From: Victivallales bacterium
GTDB lineage: Bacteria; Verrucomicrobiota; Lentisphaeria; Oligosphaerales; Oligosphaeraceae
Reading direction: 5' to 3'
NCBI GenBank assembly: GCA_017963875.1
Contig: JAGCTA010000280.1
Span: 1 to 27,800, forward strand
DNA length: 27,800 nucleotides
Each line of letters begins with the position of its first letter. Position 1 is the stretch's first letter. The notes below the pieces were generated by a model that was not told where the DNA came from, searched no databases, and was given only the letters and a program-made list of their open reading frames with translations. Of the stretch, positions 1-7,572 are shown one piece after another. A program made the position numbers and the translations under genes.

Positions 1-36
1 CCTAAAAAAAGCGACCGACAAAAGGTTTTGGACATG

Positions 37-112
37 GTAAATGCACATGTCACAGTAAACGCGCCTCTTCTTTAGGTTCAATGTGCATTTACTCCGAGAA
101 ATGTGCATTTAC
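37..112. repeat. Three-copy 12-bp motif, two direct and one inverted
   Basis: ATGTGCATTTAC occurs at 81-92 and 101-112, exactly 20 bp apart (about two helical turns). Its reverse complement GTAAATGCACAT lies at 37-48. A one-mismatch relative, GTAAATGTACAT, lies at 3831-3842, beyond the other end of the following two-gene unit. The spacing would suit a protein-binding site or the end of a mobile repeat. Neither role is shown. Confidence 0.5.
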
Positions 113-222
113 TTTTTCAAGTGACCGAGCAATTTATTACAGAACATTCTTTCCACATGAGGGCAGAGAGTTGCGCCAATGTCATGGGGGGTGAACATTG
201 TCCCGAATGGGGCGTTGGAAAT

Positions 223-250
223 CCCAGATTGAGCAAAGCGAAACCTGAGG
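223..250. repeat. Degenerate copy of a dispersed hairpin repeat
   Basis: The segment has the form CAGRTTGAGCRAAGCGAAAC followed by CTGRG (R is A or G). It matches the copy at 3888-3916 at nearly every position and in the same orientation. Here the stem is imperfect because one arm reads CAGATT instead of CAGGTT. Just downstream of the minus-strand GH99-like gene it could form a weak hairpin, but no U-tract follows, so I do not call it a terminator. Confidence 0.6.
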
Positions 251-257
251 TGCTACG

Positions 258-1907
258 TTATTCTAGGCGCATCCATGAGATGTCGAAATAACCAAGCGCA
301 AGTTTTGGGACATCTAGCCAGAGTTCGTTTATCATACCTTTCCAACGTGGATTTGAAGCAAGGGAAATAGTGTATTCATGCCATTCGCCATCGGGCGTGG
401 TTTCCATTGAAGCAACGTTTTCCTGTGTGAAAGAGTTGTTTGGGAGAATGAGCGGGCTATTCTCGCTGCCCCACAGAAGGGCTAGCGTCCTTTCGCCTTT
501 TATGCGGGAGTCGCCATTCATGGGGTGATCAGGACAAGGCGTGACTTTCATCATAATGCGAAAACTTGTGAACTTAGTAGCGTCAAACGGTGCGATTCGA
601 GTGCGAAGCGCGGGTAATGTTACGCCGTTTCGGAAGAAATGCAGGCATCCGTCCACAATTTTGACGTATGCAGTCCCGAACGGGTTTCGATACCAGCCTT
701 CAGTTCCAAGGGAAAAATCCCATGATGTCTTTGCCAGGTGAGGCATCGGCGGATAGTCGTAGGGGCCACGTCCGATATCGGATGGAACAAGATTCGGTGG
801 AAAGCCTTCGTGCGGCTTGTCGCAGAAGGCATCGCGCAGTGCATCGTACATCTGGAATCCATATTCTTCATTTGGTTCGATGTAACTTCCCTCTTGCCAT
901 TCATTCAATGGGGCAACAACGACGTGGCGCGAACCGCTTTGTTCACAGAAGTCGCGACATGAACGGCACAGTTCGCTGAACTTTGCTGGTGTGCGGTCGT
1001 AGATCATTCTCGCATACTGGAATGAACGCGGCTTGTCATTCCAGCCAGTCGGCAGAAGCGGCCAGAAGGGGATTGACGTGTCTTTGACGGTCATTTGCCA
1101 CCATTTGGGGAGTGCCTTGACAACGCAGTCAAAATTGAATCGATCATACACATCATCAGCCTTTGCCGCCTCGGGTGCGATTTGATAGGCATTCAGCCCG
1201 AAGTTGTAGCCCATCAATGCCTTGCAGCCGATGCTCTTTGCCCAGTCGATTTCCTTCTGGTCATATACGCTTGAATGGTACATGCCGATGAAGAGGACAT
1301 CGGGAAGCCCAGCCTCGCGCATCATCTTGTTGGTGATGTCGAATGCCCTGCGAATGCCTTCACCAGACTGTAGGTGTTCCCCTTTGGCAGCGGCTTCGTT
1401 GATAAAGTCGTTGTCAAGATTGTGAAGATTCCAATATACGACGACTGGATGTCCGTCGATGGTGTAATATTCAGATGTACGGAAGTAGTTCTCAATCCAG
1501 AATCTGGTAATGTTGATCTGGTCCTGAGTGGAATGCGCATTTGGCTCATTGTGGTTTGCATACATCATAAACCACTTGAGATAGTTGCGATAACGTGCCC
1601 GATAGTAGGCATTGACCCAGTGGTCGAGGCGCATCACGCCCTTGTTCCAGTACCAGTCCACGCAGAAATTGGAGATGCCATGCTCGACGGCCCATTTTAT
1701 CTGCCAGTCAACGACTTCTGGATTTCCCTCGTCATACCAGCCAAGCAGGGGTTTGATATGCGGAAGGGTCTGGGCCACCTGGTCCCATTCAGCCATCTGC
1801 TCCGTGCCTGGATAGTAGAGCGCCGTCACTTCAATCGGCCCGAATTGTGGTTTTGGTTCTGGTATGTAATCGTTCATGTCTTGAGTATGCATTGCTTTTT
1901 CTGCCAT
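258..1907 (-). CDS. GH99/WbsX-like glycan-active protein
   Basis: Predicted 549-residue protein. The N-terminal ~370 residues fit the glycoside hydrolase family 99-like/WbsX fold: an early ALYYPGTEQ strand, NFCVDWYWNKG near residue 80, YYTIDGHPVVVYWN near 150, and the characteristic APLNEWQEGSYIEPN near 335. Known members are (endo-)mannosidase-like enzymes or proteins encoded in polysaccharide loci; the substrate here cannot be told. The last ~150 residues look like a beta-sandwich, possibly carbohydrate-binding (inference). No signal peptide is visible, suggesting a cytoplasmic protein unless the start is wrong. Met1, Met6 and Met11 are all possible starts and none has a clear ribosome-binding site. 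It follows the membrane-protein gene by 27 bp on the same strand, so the two are probably co-transcribed. Confidence 0.8.
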   Translation of the reverse strand: MAEKAMHTQDMNDYIPEPKPQFGPIEVTALYYPGTEQMAEWDQVAQTLPHIKPLLGWYDEGNPEVVDWQIKWAVEHGISNFCVDWYWNKGVMRLDHWVNAYYRARYRNYLKWFMMYANHNEPNAHSTQDQINITRFWIENYFRTSEYYTIDGHPVVVYWNLHNLDNDFINEAAAKGEHLQSGEGIRRAFDITNKMMREAGLPDVLFIGMYHSSVYDQKEIDWAKSIGCKALMGYNFGLNAYQIAPEAAKADDVYDRFNFDCVVKALPKWWQMTVKDTSIPFWPLLPTGWNDKPRSFQYARMIYDRTPAKFSELCRSCRDFCEQSGSRHVVVAPLNEWQEGSYIEPNEEYGFQMYDALRDAFCDKPHEGFPPNLVPSDIGRGPYDYPPMPHLAKTSWDFSLGTEGWYRNPFGTAYVKIVDGCLHFFRNGVTLPALRTRIAPFDATKFTSFRIMMKVTPCPDHPMNGDSRIKGERTLALLWGSENSPLILPNNSFTQENVASMETTPDGEWHEYTISLASNPRWKGMINELWLDVPKLALGYFDISWMRLE

Positions 1908-1934
1908 AAGTGAAACGTTTGTAAGTGGTTGTTA

Positions 1935-3728
1935 TTAAAATGGTACCAAAATGTAGTTTTTCAATGAGTAATGAGTGGAAATTTTAAATCCCTTGGCATT
2001 GATATTTTGTGTTTCAAAAAGGAATGGGTCGCGATATAGTGAATCCCTGCAATCGTCAGAGAGTTTCTCAAGGGATTCTGGGAATGTTCCGTTTTTCTTT
2101 TTATATTCAACAATCATGCGTGCCAGGCTGGCCATGCGTCTCAAATCTTTCATGGAATCTATTTTTTCTACGCTCTTTGATATTGCAGGCAAAAGCATTG
2201 CGGAAAGGACAAGGAATCGTCTATTTGCGTTTTGCACCATGGAGTCCGTTGTCTTGTTTATTTCATTATAATCATGAATCGTTTCCAAAGAGAGTTCAAT
2301 CGACCGCTTGAAGTATCTTAAGGCACAGCCATTGTCGATTTCAAACCAAAGCGCGCAGATGTTTTTGGGAAGATAGGGTAAAGTGTCAAATTGTAGGATT
2401 TTCTTGGCAAAACTGTTCTCTGCGTATTTCAAGCAGTAATTCTTTACGTTTTCATAAAAGCCAAGTTCATATCCATAGACATTGGCTATCAGGCGATTCC
2501 AATCAGGGGCAATCCCCAATAATTGCTCCCATTCGGCTTCAGTGTACTCGATGTATGGAAGTGTGCAGCACAATGCCTTGATTCTTCTAGATTCTATGGC
2601 AATGCCAACCATCATGCTAATCAAGGTATCGCCATTCAATGCCCAATCCCTGATGGAAGTCATGGAGGCATTGTTTCTTGTGACAATTTCCTTGTTCTGA
2701 GGCGAAACGAGTATCTGCATCATGAGAAATTTCCCAGCGCCTTGCAGTTTGCTCAGTTCGGGAAGCAGAATGGAGCAGGCTGACTCGTTCGCCCAATCGT
2801 GTTTATGCGCTATTTTCTGCGGCTTTGATGATGTGAACGCCAAAACTGCTTTCTCATATTCAGAATTCTTTTCGTTAAGTTCAGATGTCAACAGGTCTTT
2901 TTTCTCCTTGTCAAAGGTGAGTATCATTTCATACTGACTGATATCCTGCGCTGCATCGGGATTTTGAAAAGTTGCTTTCATAAAAGAAGCCAGTGGTTCT
3001 TCGTTGTAATCCACGCCTCGTTCCATGTTTTTCTGGAAATCCTCCTGAAGTACGGACGAACCAAGTTTTCTAGAGATTTGCTGGCGAAGTGCTTGGTTGA
3101 TGAATTGATTTTGATGGTATTGAATGAGGAGCAGGACGATTGACACAATCCCGATAAGTGCAGGCACAATGGCGACAGCCGTGCGCCGTATCGGCTTGGC
3201 TTTTGTGGCAACCACTATAGCCATGGCGATGAAAAAGTAGATGATCACATTTAGCAGGAAGCCATACTCCAGTCCATAATACCATTTAGCAGGAAGCCAA
3301 CGGGATAGTTGCAGCAACGCCATAATAAAGGCAACGCAAAGAAAAAGCATTGAAAGATATAGGCGTTTTATGATGAAATACCATCCAAGTATGAAAAAGA
3401 TAGTGACTGGAAACGCAACGCCGTAAACGATGCTGCATATTGTGCAGTAGACGTTGCTTTTTATCGTGGGCTTGAGCAGGTGGAATGACGCCACGCTGCC
3501 CAATGTCCAAACATATAAAATCATAATGACGGCAAAAGCAGTTGTCTGAATCAACTTATCAATGAATTCCTGTTCCTGAAAATCATTCAACAGCAGGAAG
3601 AATGCCACAGGAAAAAACATAAGAGAGATGCCACATGCAAGCAGAAAACCATGCAATGGCTCCCCAATGTAAAGGATTGAGTTGAACAATCGCGATGCCA
3701 AATGTTTTTGGGGGGTAGTCTCATTCAT
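1935..3728 (-). CDS. Six-helix membrane protein with pseudopilin-like tail
   Basis: Predicted 597-residue protein that I cannot assign to a named family. About six hydrophobic helices lie between residues 25 and 205, followed by a ~390-residue soluble region rich in charged helices. Near the C-terminus, MASLARMIVEYKKKNGTFPE and later YRDPF form a segment I recognise from many planctomycete/verrucomicrobial membrane proteins, resembling the C-terminal part of type II secretion pseudopilins. The role is unknown. Base composition is more AT-rich than the efflux operon. It is the first gene of a likely two-gene transcript with the GH99-like gene. The start at 3728 has only a weak upstream GAAGATG. 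Confidence 0.7.
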   Translation of the reverse strand: MNETTPQKHLASRLFNSILYIGEPLHGFLLACGISLMFFPVAFFLLLNDFQEQEFIDKLIQTTAFAVIMILYVWTLGSVASFHLLKPTIKSNVYCTICSIVYGVAFPVTIFFILGWYFIIKRLYLSMLFLCVAFIMALLQLSRWLPAKWYYGLEYGFLLNVIIYFFIAMAIVVATKAKPIRRTAVAIVPALIGIVSIVLLLIQYHQNQFINQALRQQISRKLGSSVLQEDFQKNMERGVDYNEEPLASFMKATFQNPDAAQDISQYEMILTFDKEKKDLLTSELNEKNSEYEKAVLAFTSSKPQKIAHKHDWANESACSILLPELSKLQGAGKFLMMQILVSPQNKEIVTRNNASMTSIRDWALNGDTLISMMVGIAIESRRIKALCCTLPYIEYTEAEWEQLLGIAPDWNRLIANVYGYELGFYENVKNYCLKYAENSFAKKILQFDTLPYLPKNICALWFEIDNGCALRYFKRSIELSLETIHDYNEINKTTDSMVQNANRRFLVLSAMLLPAISKSVEKIDSMKDLRRMASLARMIVEYKKKNGTFPESLEKLSDDCRDSLYRDPFLFETQNINAKGFKISTHYSLKNYILVPF

Positions 3729-3799
3729 GGAGCATCTTCAGTATATGATGTTTTTATGGCGCAAAACCTTTGGCACGTGTCATTCATAACTAACTTTCT

Positions 3800-3990
3800 C
3801 TTAGTACGCTCTTATTCCCCAAGAGGGTAGGTAAATGTACATGACAAGGCGACTGTGAAAGACCCCAAAGGGGTCAAATATCAGTAACCCCAGGTTGAGC
3901 GAAGCGAAACCTGGGGGAAATATGCCACAAAAAGATTACGACCTCGAAGAGGTCGAACCTACCCTTAGGGGGAATTGAGCGTTCTCATAA
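3800..3990. mobile_element. MITE-like element with imperfect terminal inverted repeats
   Basis: The left end (about 3801-3832, containing ACGCTCTTATTCCCC and GGGTAGGT) is an imperfect inverted copy of the right end (about 3957-3989, containing ACCTACCC and GGGGAATTGAGCGTT). By eye about three quarters of ~32 positions match. Inside are three perfect hairpins: GACCCCAAAGGGGTC (3861-3875), CCCCAGGTT/AACCTGGGG with an 11-nt loop (3888-3916), and CGACCTCGAAGAGGTCG (3939-3955). No transposase gene is present, so it would be a non-autonomous element or a structured intergenic repeat. No target-site duplication is obvious. Confidence 0.5.
3888..3916. repeat. Perfect hairpin repeat, second copy
   Basis: CCCCAGGTT (3888-3896) pairs with AACCTGGGG (3908-3916) around the loop GAGCGAAGCGA. 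The segment, loop included, also occurs in degenerate form at 223-250. Conservation of the loop as well as the stem indicates a dispersed repeat family rather than two unrelated hairpins. Confidence 0.65.
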
Positions 3991-4111
3991 TATTAATATA
4001 ATTCCCCTTCCTGCTTTTTTAAACACTCTTTTCACGTGTGTGAAGAATTTGCGCTTTTTGTTTTAGCGCTATAACTAAAATCCCTGCGGGCACAACTATC
4101 TGGTACCCTGT

Positions 4112-4139
4112 TTGCAATCTGAGCAAGGCTGGTTATTAT
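4112..4139 (+). promoter_or_regulatory. Possible sigma-70-type promoter for ogt
   Basis: TTGCAA at 4112-4117 and TATTAT at 4134-4139 are separated by 16 bp, about 140 bp before the chosen ogt start. The match to the consensus is moderate and the surrounding DNA is AT-rich, so chance is quite possible. Confidence 0.3.
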
Positions 4140-4282
4140 ATTTATGTTTCGGGTTTATGGCATCTCTTGTGTTTGTTTGCCAGACCTCAGTTAGGAGATC
4201 ACGATTCCGCGTTTTTTTCAAGTTTGCCATTCAGTTATGGAAAGACTGTGATGGCAAACAGATATTTCGGAGATTGACTGGC

Positions 4283-4804
4283 ATGGATTTCATTTGGCAT
4301 TATGATTCGCCACTGGGCGGCATCACTCTGGCTTCCGACGGGACGGCCCTGGCTGGCCTTTGGTTCGATGGACAGCGCTACTTCGCGGACACGCTTGCCA
4401 AACAACACGAAGAACGGAAACTCCCTATTTTCAGTGAGACGGTGAAGTGGCTCGACGTCTATTTTGACGGCAAGATTCCAGACTTCACTCCGCCTATTGT
4501 CATGAGGTGCTCGATTTTTCGTAAGGCCGTCTGGGAGGCCATGCTCGCCATCCCATACGGAAAGACCATGACCTACGGAGAGATTGCCGCCTCCATCGCT
4601 CGCCGACGCGGCCTGGACAGGATGTCGGCCCAGGCAGTTGGTGGTGCCGTCGGGCACAACTCCATATCTCTTGTCATTCCCTGCCATCGCGTGGTGGGAG
4701 CAGATGGTAGCCTCATTGGCTATGCGGGTGGCATGGATAGGAAACTGAAACTCCTTGAACTGGAGCGTGCCGATCTGACTGGACTTTTCATTCCTTCAAA
4801 ATGA
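4283..4804 (+). CDS. ogt: Methylated-DNA-protein-cysteine methyltransferase
   Basis: Predicted 173-residue suicide DNA-repair protein that removes alkyl groups from O6-alkylguanine. The active-site motif IPCHRVVGADG is present with acceptor Cys134. The helix-turn-helix region precedes it (WEAMLAIPYGKTMTYGEIA, about residues 84-102), and GYAGGMDRKLKLLELE follows as expected. Length is normal for Ogt. The ATG at 4283 was chosen because MDFIWHYDSPLG matches the usual N-terminus and CGGAGA lies about 10 bp upstream. The frame stays open to 4112, but that stretch is basic, hydrophobic and unlike the family. Both neighbouring genes are on the minus strand, so it is a single-gene unit. Confidence 0.93.
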   Translation: MDFIWHYDSPLGGITLASDGTALAGLWFDGQRYFADTLAKQHEERKLPIFSETVKWLDVYFDGKIPDFTPPIVMRCSIFRKAVWEAMLAIPYGKTMTYGEIAASIARRRGLDRMSAQAVGGAVGHNSISLVIPCHRVVGADGSLIGYAGGMDRKLKLLELERADLTGLFIPSK

Positions 4805-4843
4805 ACGGCATGATGAGCATTCAAATCATTTGAAATCAATGAC

Positions 4844-4915
4844 ATGAGTAATATGACGAAGAACTTGATGGACACCCAGCGGCTGCACCAGCAGGCATTG
4901 CGGCGCATCCTGTGA
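4844..4915 (+). pseudogene. Possible 23-codon gene remnant
   Basis: A short open frame reads MTKNLMDTQRLHQQALRRIL from its second ATG at 4853 and then stops. The composition looks like the start of a helical bacterial protein, but no longer frame continues after the stop. It lies between ogt and the convergent acetyltransferase gene. It may be a decayed gene start or chance, and I do not recognise a family. Confidence 0.2.
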
Positions 4916-4983
4916 GAAAAGGCGGCAGCGACGGCCAGCGATATAAAGAACCTTCGTGTTCATTTCAGTTATAGGGCATTCTG

Positions 4984-5625
4984 TCAAACAAGCATCTCCT
5001 TAATATCGGCCTTGACTTTCTGCAAGTCACTGTTCGTCAGAATCGGAATCAGGCTGTTGATTTCCTCGATGCCCTTGTTCCACCATTTGAGGCGGAGCAG
5101 CAGGTCGATCAATTCATCGTCGAAACGCTTCCGAAGCGCCTTGGCAGGATTACCAACCACAATCGTATAAGGCGTGACATCGTTTCCGACAACGCTGTTT
5201 GCGCCGATGATTGCGCCGTCTCCGATATGCACACCTGGCAGGACGACCGCATTCTGCCCAATCCACACATCGTTTCCGACAACTGTGTCGCCCTTGAACG
5301 GGAGCGATTCTTTGGCTGGCGGCTTCATCTCCCAGCCCTCCAGCGTGTAGAACGGATAGGTTGTTACTGCGTTCATCTGGTGGTTCGCACCGTTCATGAC
5401 AAATTCCACGCCTGCGGCAATCTGGCAGAACTTGCCGATAATCAACCTGTCGCCAAGCCACTCGTAATGATGGGTGACGTGGCTCTCAAACTCGTTGTCG
5501 GCGATGTAGGTGAAATCGCCGACAACTATATTGGGATTCCTGATGGTCGGCTTGACGTAGATTTCCCTGTCGTAGCCCGCTATTGGATGGATTTCATTCG
5601 GGTCTGGCTTCTTCATGTTGGTCAT
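4984..5625 (-). CDS. Vat-type xenobiotic acetyltransferase
   Basis: Predicted 213-residue left-handed beta-helix (hexapeptide repeat) acetyltransferase of the Vat/CatB type. Proteins of this family use acetyl-CoA to O-acetylate streptogramin A or chloramphenicol. Visible marks are RLIIGKFCQIAAGVEFVMNG, then NGANHQM with catalytic-type His82 (the position known from VatD), the hexapeptide coils VVGNDVWIGQNAVVLPGVHI and GDGAIIGANSVVGNDV, and the end VVGNPAKALRKRF. Length is typical. It is the last gene of a minus-strand operon, 47 bp after budA. Many chromosomal family members are not proven resistance enzymes, so antibiotic inactivation is only a possibility. Confidence 0.88.
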   Translation of the reverse strand: MTNMKKPDPNEIHPIAGYDREIYVKPTIRNPNIVVGDFTYIADNEFESHVTHHYEWLGDRLIIGKFCQIAAGVEFVMNGANHQMNAVTTYPFYTLEGWEMKPPAKESLPFKGDTVVGNDVWIGQNAVVLPGVHIGDGAIIGANSVVGNDVTPYTIVVGNPAKALRKRFDDELIDLLLRLKWWNKGIEEINSLIPILTNSDLQKVKADIKEMLV

Positions 5626-5672
5626 ATACTTCTTTCTCTACGCCATTTGCCATTGTCAACGGCAGATCTTCG

Positions 5673-6394
5673 CTAACGTTCCGCCTCTGCCTTGCGCAAG
5701 TCATCGCTCCAGTCTCGGTCCAGATCCAATTCATTCAGAACATCGGGGAGCACGATTCGGAACTCGCGTGCATGGCAGACGCGCATCATTCCCTGTTTCA
5801 GGGTAAAATTAACCACATGCCCCCCATGTCGGCGCGCGGCGTCCACGAAATGCAGATGCCATCCAGGCGCATTGACGCCCTGGACATAACCTGGCAAACG
5901 GAAGCCCACCATGTCCCCCGATATCCCATCCAACTCAAAGACCGCCTCGTTCCGAGCCGCCTCGGCAAGGCCGATCCCGTCCTTCTCCTGGCGTTCGACG
6001 GCGCGGACTTGACGTGAAGGAAGTCGCCCTTGAGATATACGGCCAACGGCAGGTTCAAGCCAGGGCATTCCGTCTTCATGCGCTCCTCAAAATCCTCAAA
6101 GCATGGAATGTCGCCCAGGTGCAGTTCCTGTTCAGACGTGAACTTGGCAATCGTGCCGAAAGGGATGGTTTCATCATCCTTGGGCAGGAGAAGCCGTCCG
6201 TCGGCGCACGCCTGATAGACGACGCCGTCAATCATCTGCATTTCGCCGTCCAGACGGTCCATCGTGGCAATTGCCATATTGCCGTGCTTTTTTACGTCGG
6301 CGATACTGCATACGCCGCCATAGCGTCCGCCAAGCAGGACGCTGAAGAGAGAGATTTGCGTAAATACCCCCTGTCTGTTGGTCGTTGTTTCCAT
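5673..6394 (-). pseudogene. budA: Alpha-acetolactate decarboxylase, frameshifted
   Basis: Acetolactate decarboxylase converts acetolactate to acetoin. The first frame, from ATG 6394, carries the family's N-terminal half (SLFSVLLGGRYGG, MIDGVVYQA, IPFGTIAKF) and ends the match at GDFLHVKS. A second frame continues with RAVERQEKDG, DMVGFRLPGYVQGVN, and the zinc-ligand motifs HLHFVD and GGHVV. Restoring one base near 6006-6007 would join the halves into a normal 240-residue enzyme. As it stands, the product runs out of frame to about 5798 and lacks the metal ligands. The loss is either a real mutation or a sequencing error. The ATG at 6394 has AAGGAA six bases upstream. No acetolactate synthase gene is nearby. 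Confidence 0.88.
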
Positions 6395-6400
6395 TTTCAG

Positions 6401-6406
6401 TTCCTT
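6401..6406 (-). promoter_or_regulatory. Ribosome-binding site deciding the budA start
   Basis: AAGGAA sits six bases before ATG 6394 and overlaps the TAA stop of the upstream reductase gene (6405-6407). This favours the ATG over the upstream in-frame GTG at 6415 and implies translational coupling. Confidence 0.6.
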
Positions 6407-7046
6407 ATTTTGCACAAAGTCTCACGCCCAGTTCAAACGCCTTCTGGCAGTCCTGCGGGAAGACGGTCTCGTGGCGGATGCGTTTCGCCTCCGCGTCGAA
6501 ACGCCCGAGGTGGTAGCGGCTGTAGTCCTTCACCTGCATGGTGTCGGTGGAGAGAAGCGTCTCGCAATGGCCGAAATAGAGTTTCATCCAGTTCTCGTAG
6601 CGCTGGAAGAGCGCATGGTATCCCATCTGGTCAAAAAGCGATTCGGGGCAGTTCATGGTGTAGATCCAGGCGCACTTCTTGGCGGGGCTCAGCGGCTTGG
6701 TGTAGTCGTCGTAGTTGAGGTACTGGAAGAGGAAGCGTTCGAAGAAGGAGCGCATTTCGCCCGTGACCTCGCTGAAGTAGATGGGACTGCCCAGAATGAC
6801 GGCGTCCGTCTCGTGGAGGCGGTCGAGGACGGGCGTCAGTTCGTCTCGCTGGATACAGCGGCACGGGCGCGGTTCTTTCCGCAACTTGCAGGCCATGCAA
6901 CTGACACATCCCCTGAACTTCAGGTCGTAAAGATAGACCATCTCCGTCTCCGCGCCTGCCGACGCCGCGCCCTCCAATGCCTTCTTCAACAAAATGTCCG
7001 TGTTCCAGCCCTTGCGTGGGCTGCCGTTGATTGCGATTACCTTCAT
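6405..7046 (-). CDS. Flavodoxin-like NAD(P)H-dependent reductase
   Basis: Predicted 213-residue protein of the NADPH-dependent FMN reductase/iron-sulfur flavoprotein group. The N-terminal IAINGSPRKGWNTDILL is the FMN-phosphate loop. Cys47, Cys50, Cys53, Cys62 and Cys64 form a compact cluster resembling the iron-sulfur site of Isf-type flavoproteins. ILGSPIYFSEVTGEMRSFFE (about residues 85-104) is the second flavin-binding stretch. It probably reduces quinones, nitro compounds or similar acceptors in the cytoplasm; the substrate is unknown. AGGAG lies about 7 bp before the start. It lies 21 bp after the Nim-like gene and directly before budA, within one operon. Confidence 0.85.
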   Translation of the reverse strand: MKVIAINGSPRKGWNTDILLKKALEGAASAGAETEMVYLYDLKFRGCVSCMACKLRKEPRPCRCIQRDELTPVLDRLHETDAVILGSPIYFSEVTGEMRSFFERFLFQYLNYDDYTKPLSPAKKCAWIYTMNCPESLFDQMGYHALFQRYENWMKLYFGHCETLLSTDTMQVKDYSRYHLGRFDAEAKRIRHETVFPQDCQKAFELGVRLCAK

Positions 7047-7067
7047 TGTATTGCTCCTGTATTTTTC

Positions 7068-7547
7068 CTATGCCTCGTGGACGCGCTTGCCTGTGATGTG
7101 CTCTGGCACAAGGCACAGCACCTGCACACGCGCTCCCGCCATCTGGATTTCCTTCTCGATGTCCTCTTCGCTTGGGTTGAAGCGACGCGCCAGTTCACGG
7201 CAGAGTTCCAGGGCGAACTCGTGGTCTTCCACGAACTTGATGCGCCCGAAGACCACGACGCTGCGGAAGGTATAGGCCCAGCCACCTTCGTCGCGGACAC
7301 CCTCGTCGATGACCGTGAAAGTGACACGGTTGTCCTTGCGCAGTGCATCAATCTTATGCCCATCTTTCGCGCCGTGGAAGTAGATGCGTCCATCCGCCTC
7401 GCGATAGTGGGGATTCAGCCAGATGCCGTAGGGCCAACCGTCATCGCCTATCACAGACAGGACACCGCGCTTTGCATTCTTCAATACCTCCAGAGCCTCC
7501 TTGTCAGGCATCTGCTGCTTGATTCGTCTCATCGGTCGGAACGTCAT
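7068..7547 (-). CDS. Nim-like pyridoxamine 5'-phosphate oxidase-fold protein
   Basis: Predicted 159-residue split-barrel flavin protein of the NimA-related family. Key stretches are MRRIKQQMPDKEALEVL at the N-terminus, GVLSVIGDDGWPYGIWLNPH, IYFHGAKDGHKIDALRKDNR with the family His pair, and FRSVVVFGRIKFVED. Known Nim proteins reduce 5-nitroimidazoles to amines, but most chromosomal homologues are general flavin or heme-binding proteins, so drug resistance is not established here. The start has AAGGTG upstream. It lies 25 bp after the macro-domain gene and 21 bp before the flavodoxin-like gene, which could supply reducing equivalents (inference). Confidence 0.85.
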   Translation of the reverse strand: MTFRPMRRIKQQMPDKEALEVLKNAKRGVLSVIGDDGWPYGIWLNPHYREADGRIYFHGAKDGHKIDALRKDNRVTFTVIDEGVRDEGGWAYTFRSVVVFGRIKFVEDHEFALELCRELARRFNPSEEDIEKEIQMAGARVQVLCLVPEHITGKRVHEA

Positions 7548-7572
7548 ATTACACCTTGTCTATCAATTTGCT

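Larger units (their letters stand above)
1..257. other. Left-edge intergenic region with short repeats
   Basis: No convincing gene is visible. The region lies downstream of the GH99-like gene, which ends at 258 on the minus strand. It contains three copies of a 12-bp motif (37-112) and one copy of a hairpin repeat (223-250) that recurs near 3888. A 62-codon plus-strand frame from 103 runs through the hairpin repeat into the antisense of the GH99-like gene. It has no recognisable domain, so I do not call it a gene. Confidence 0.6.
3729..4282. other. Large intergenic region with repeat element and leader
   Basis: This 554-bp stretch separates the divergent membrane-protein and ogt genes. 3729-3799 shows nothing identifiable. 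3800-3990 holds a structured repeat element (separate entry). 3991-4282 is an AT-rich leader before ogt with a possible promoter at 4112-4139 and a short hairpin GCGCT...AGCGC at about 4051-4069. The ogt frame is open back to a non-ATG codon at 4112, but that extension does not resemble the family. Confidence 0.6.

Noticed and set aside
37..112. CRISPR-like repeat spacing
   Set aside because: Only three 12-bp copies are present, in mixed orientation, with no uniform spacers and no cas genes.
114..128. 15-bp match TTTTCAAGTGACCGA with the reverse complement at 21995-22009
   Set aside because: About one exact 15-bp match is expected by chance between two places in a window of this size, and the flanks do not match.
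3939..3960. tRNA T-arm-like GGTCGAACC
   Set aside because: It belongs to the palindrome CGACCTCGAAGAGGTCG; no acceptor, D or anticodon arms can be built around it.
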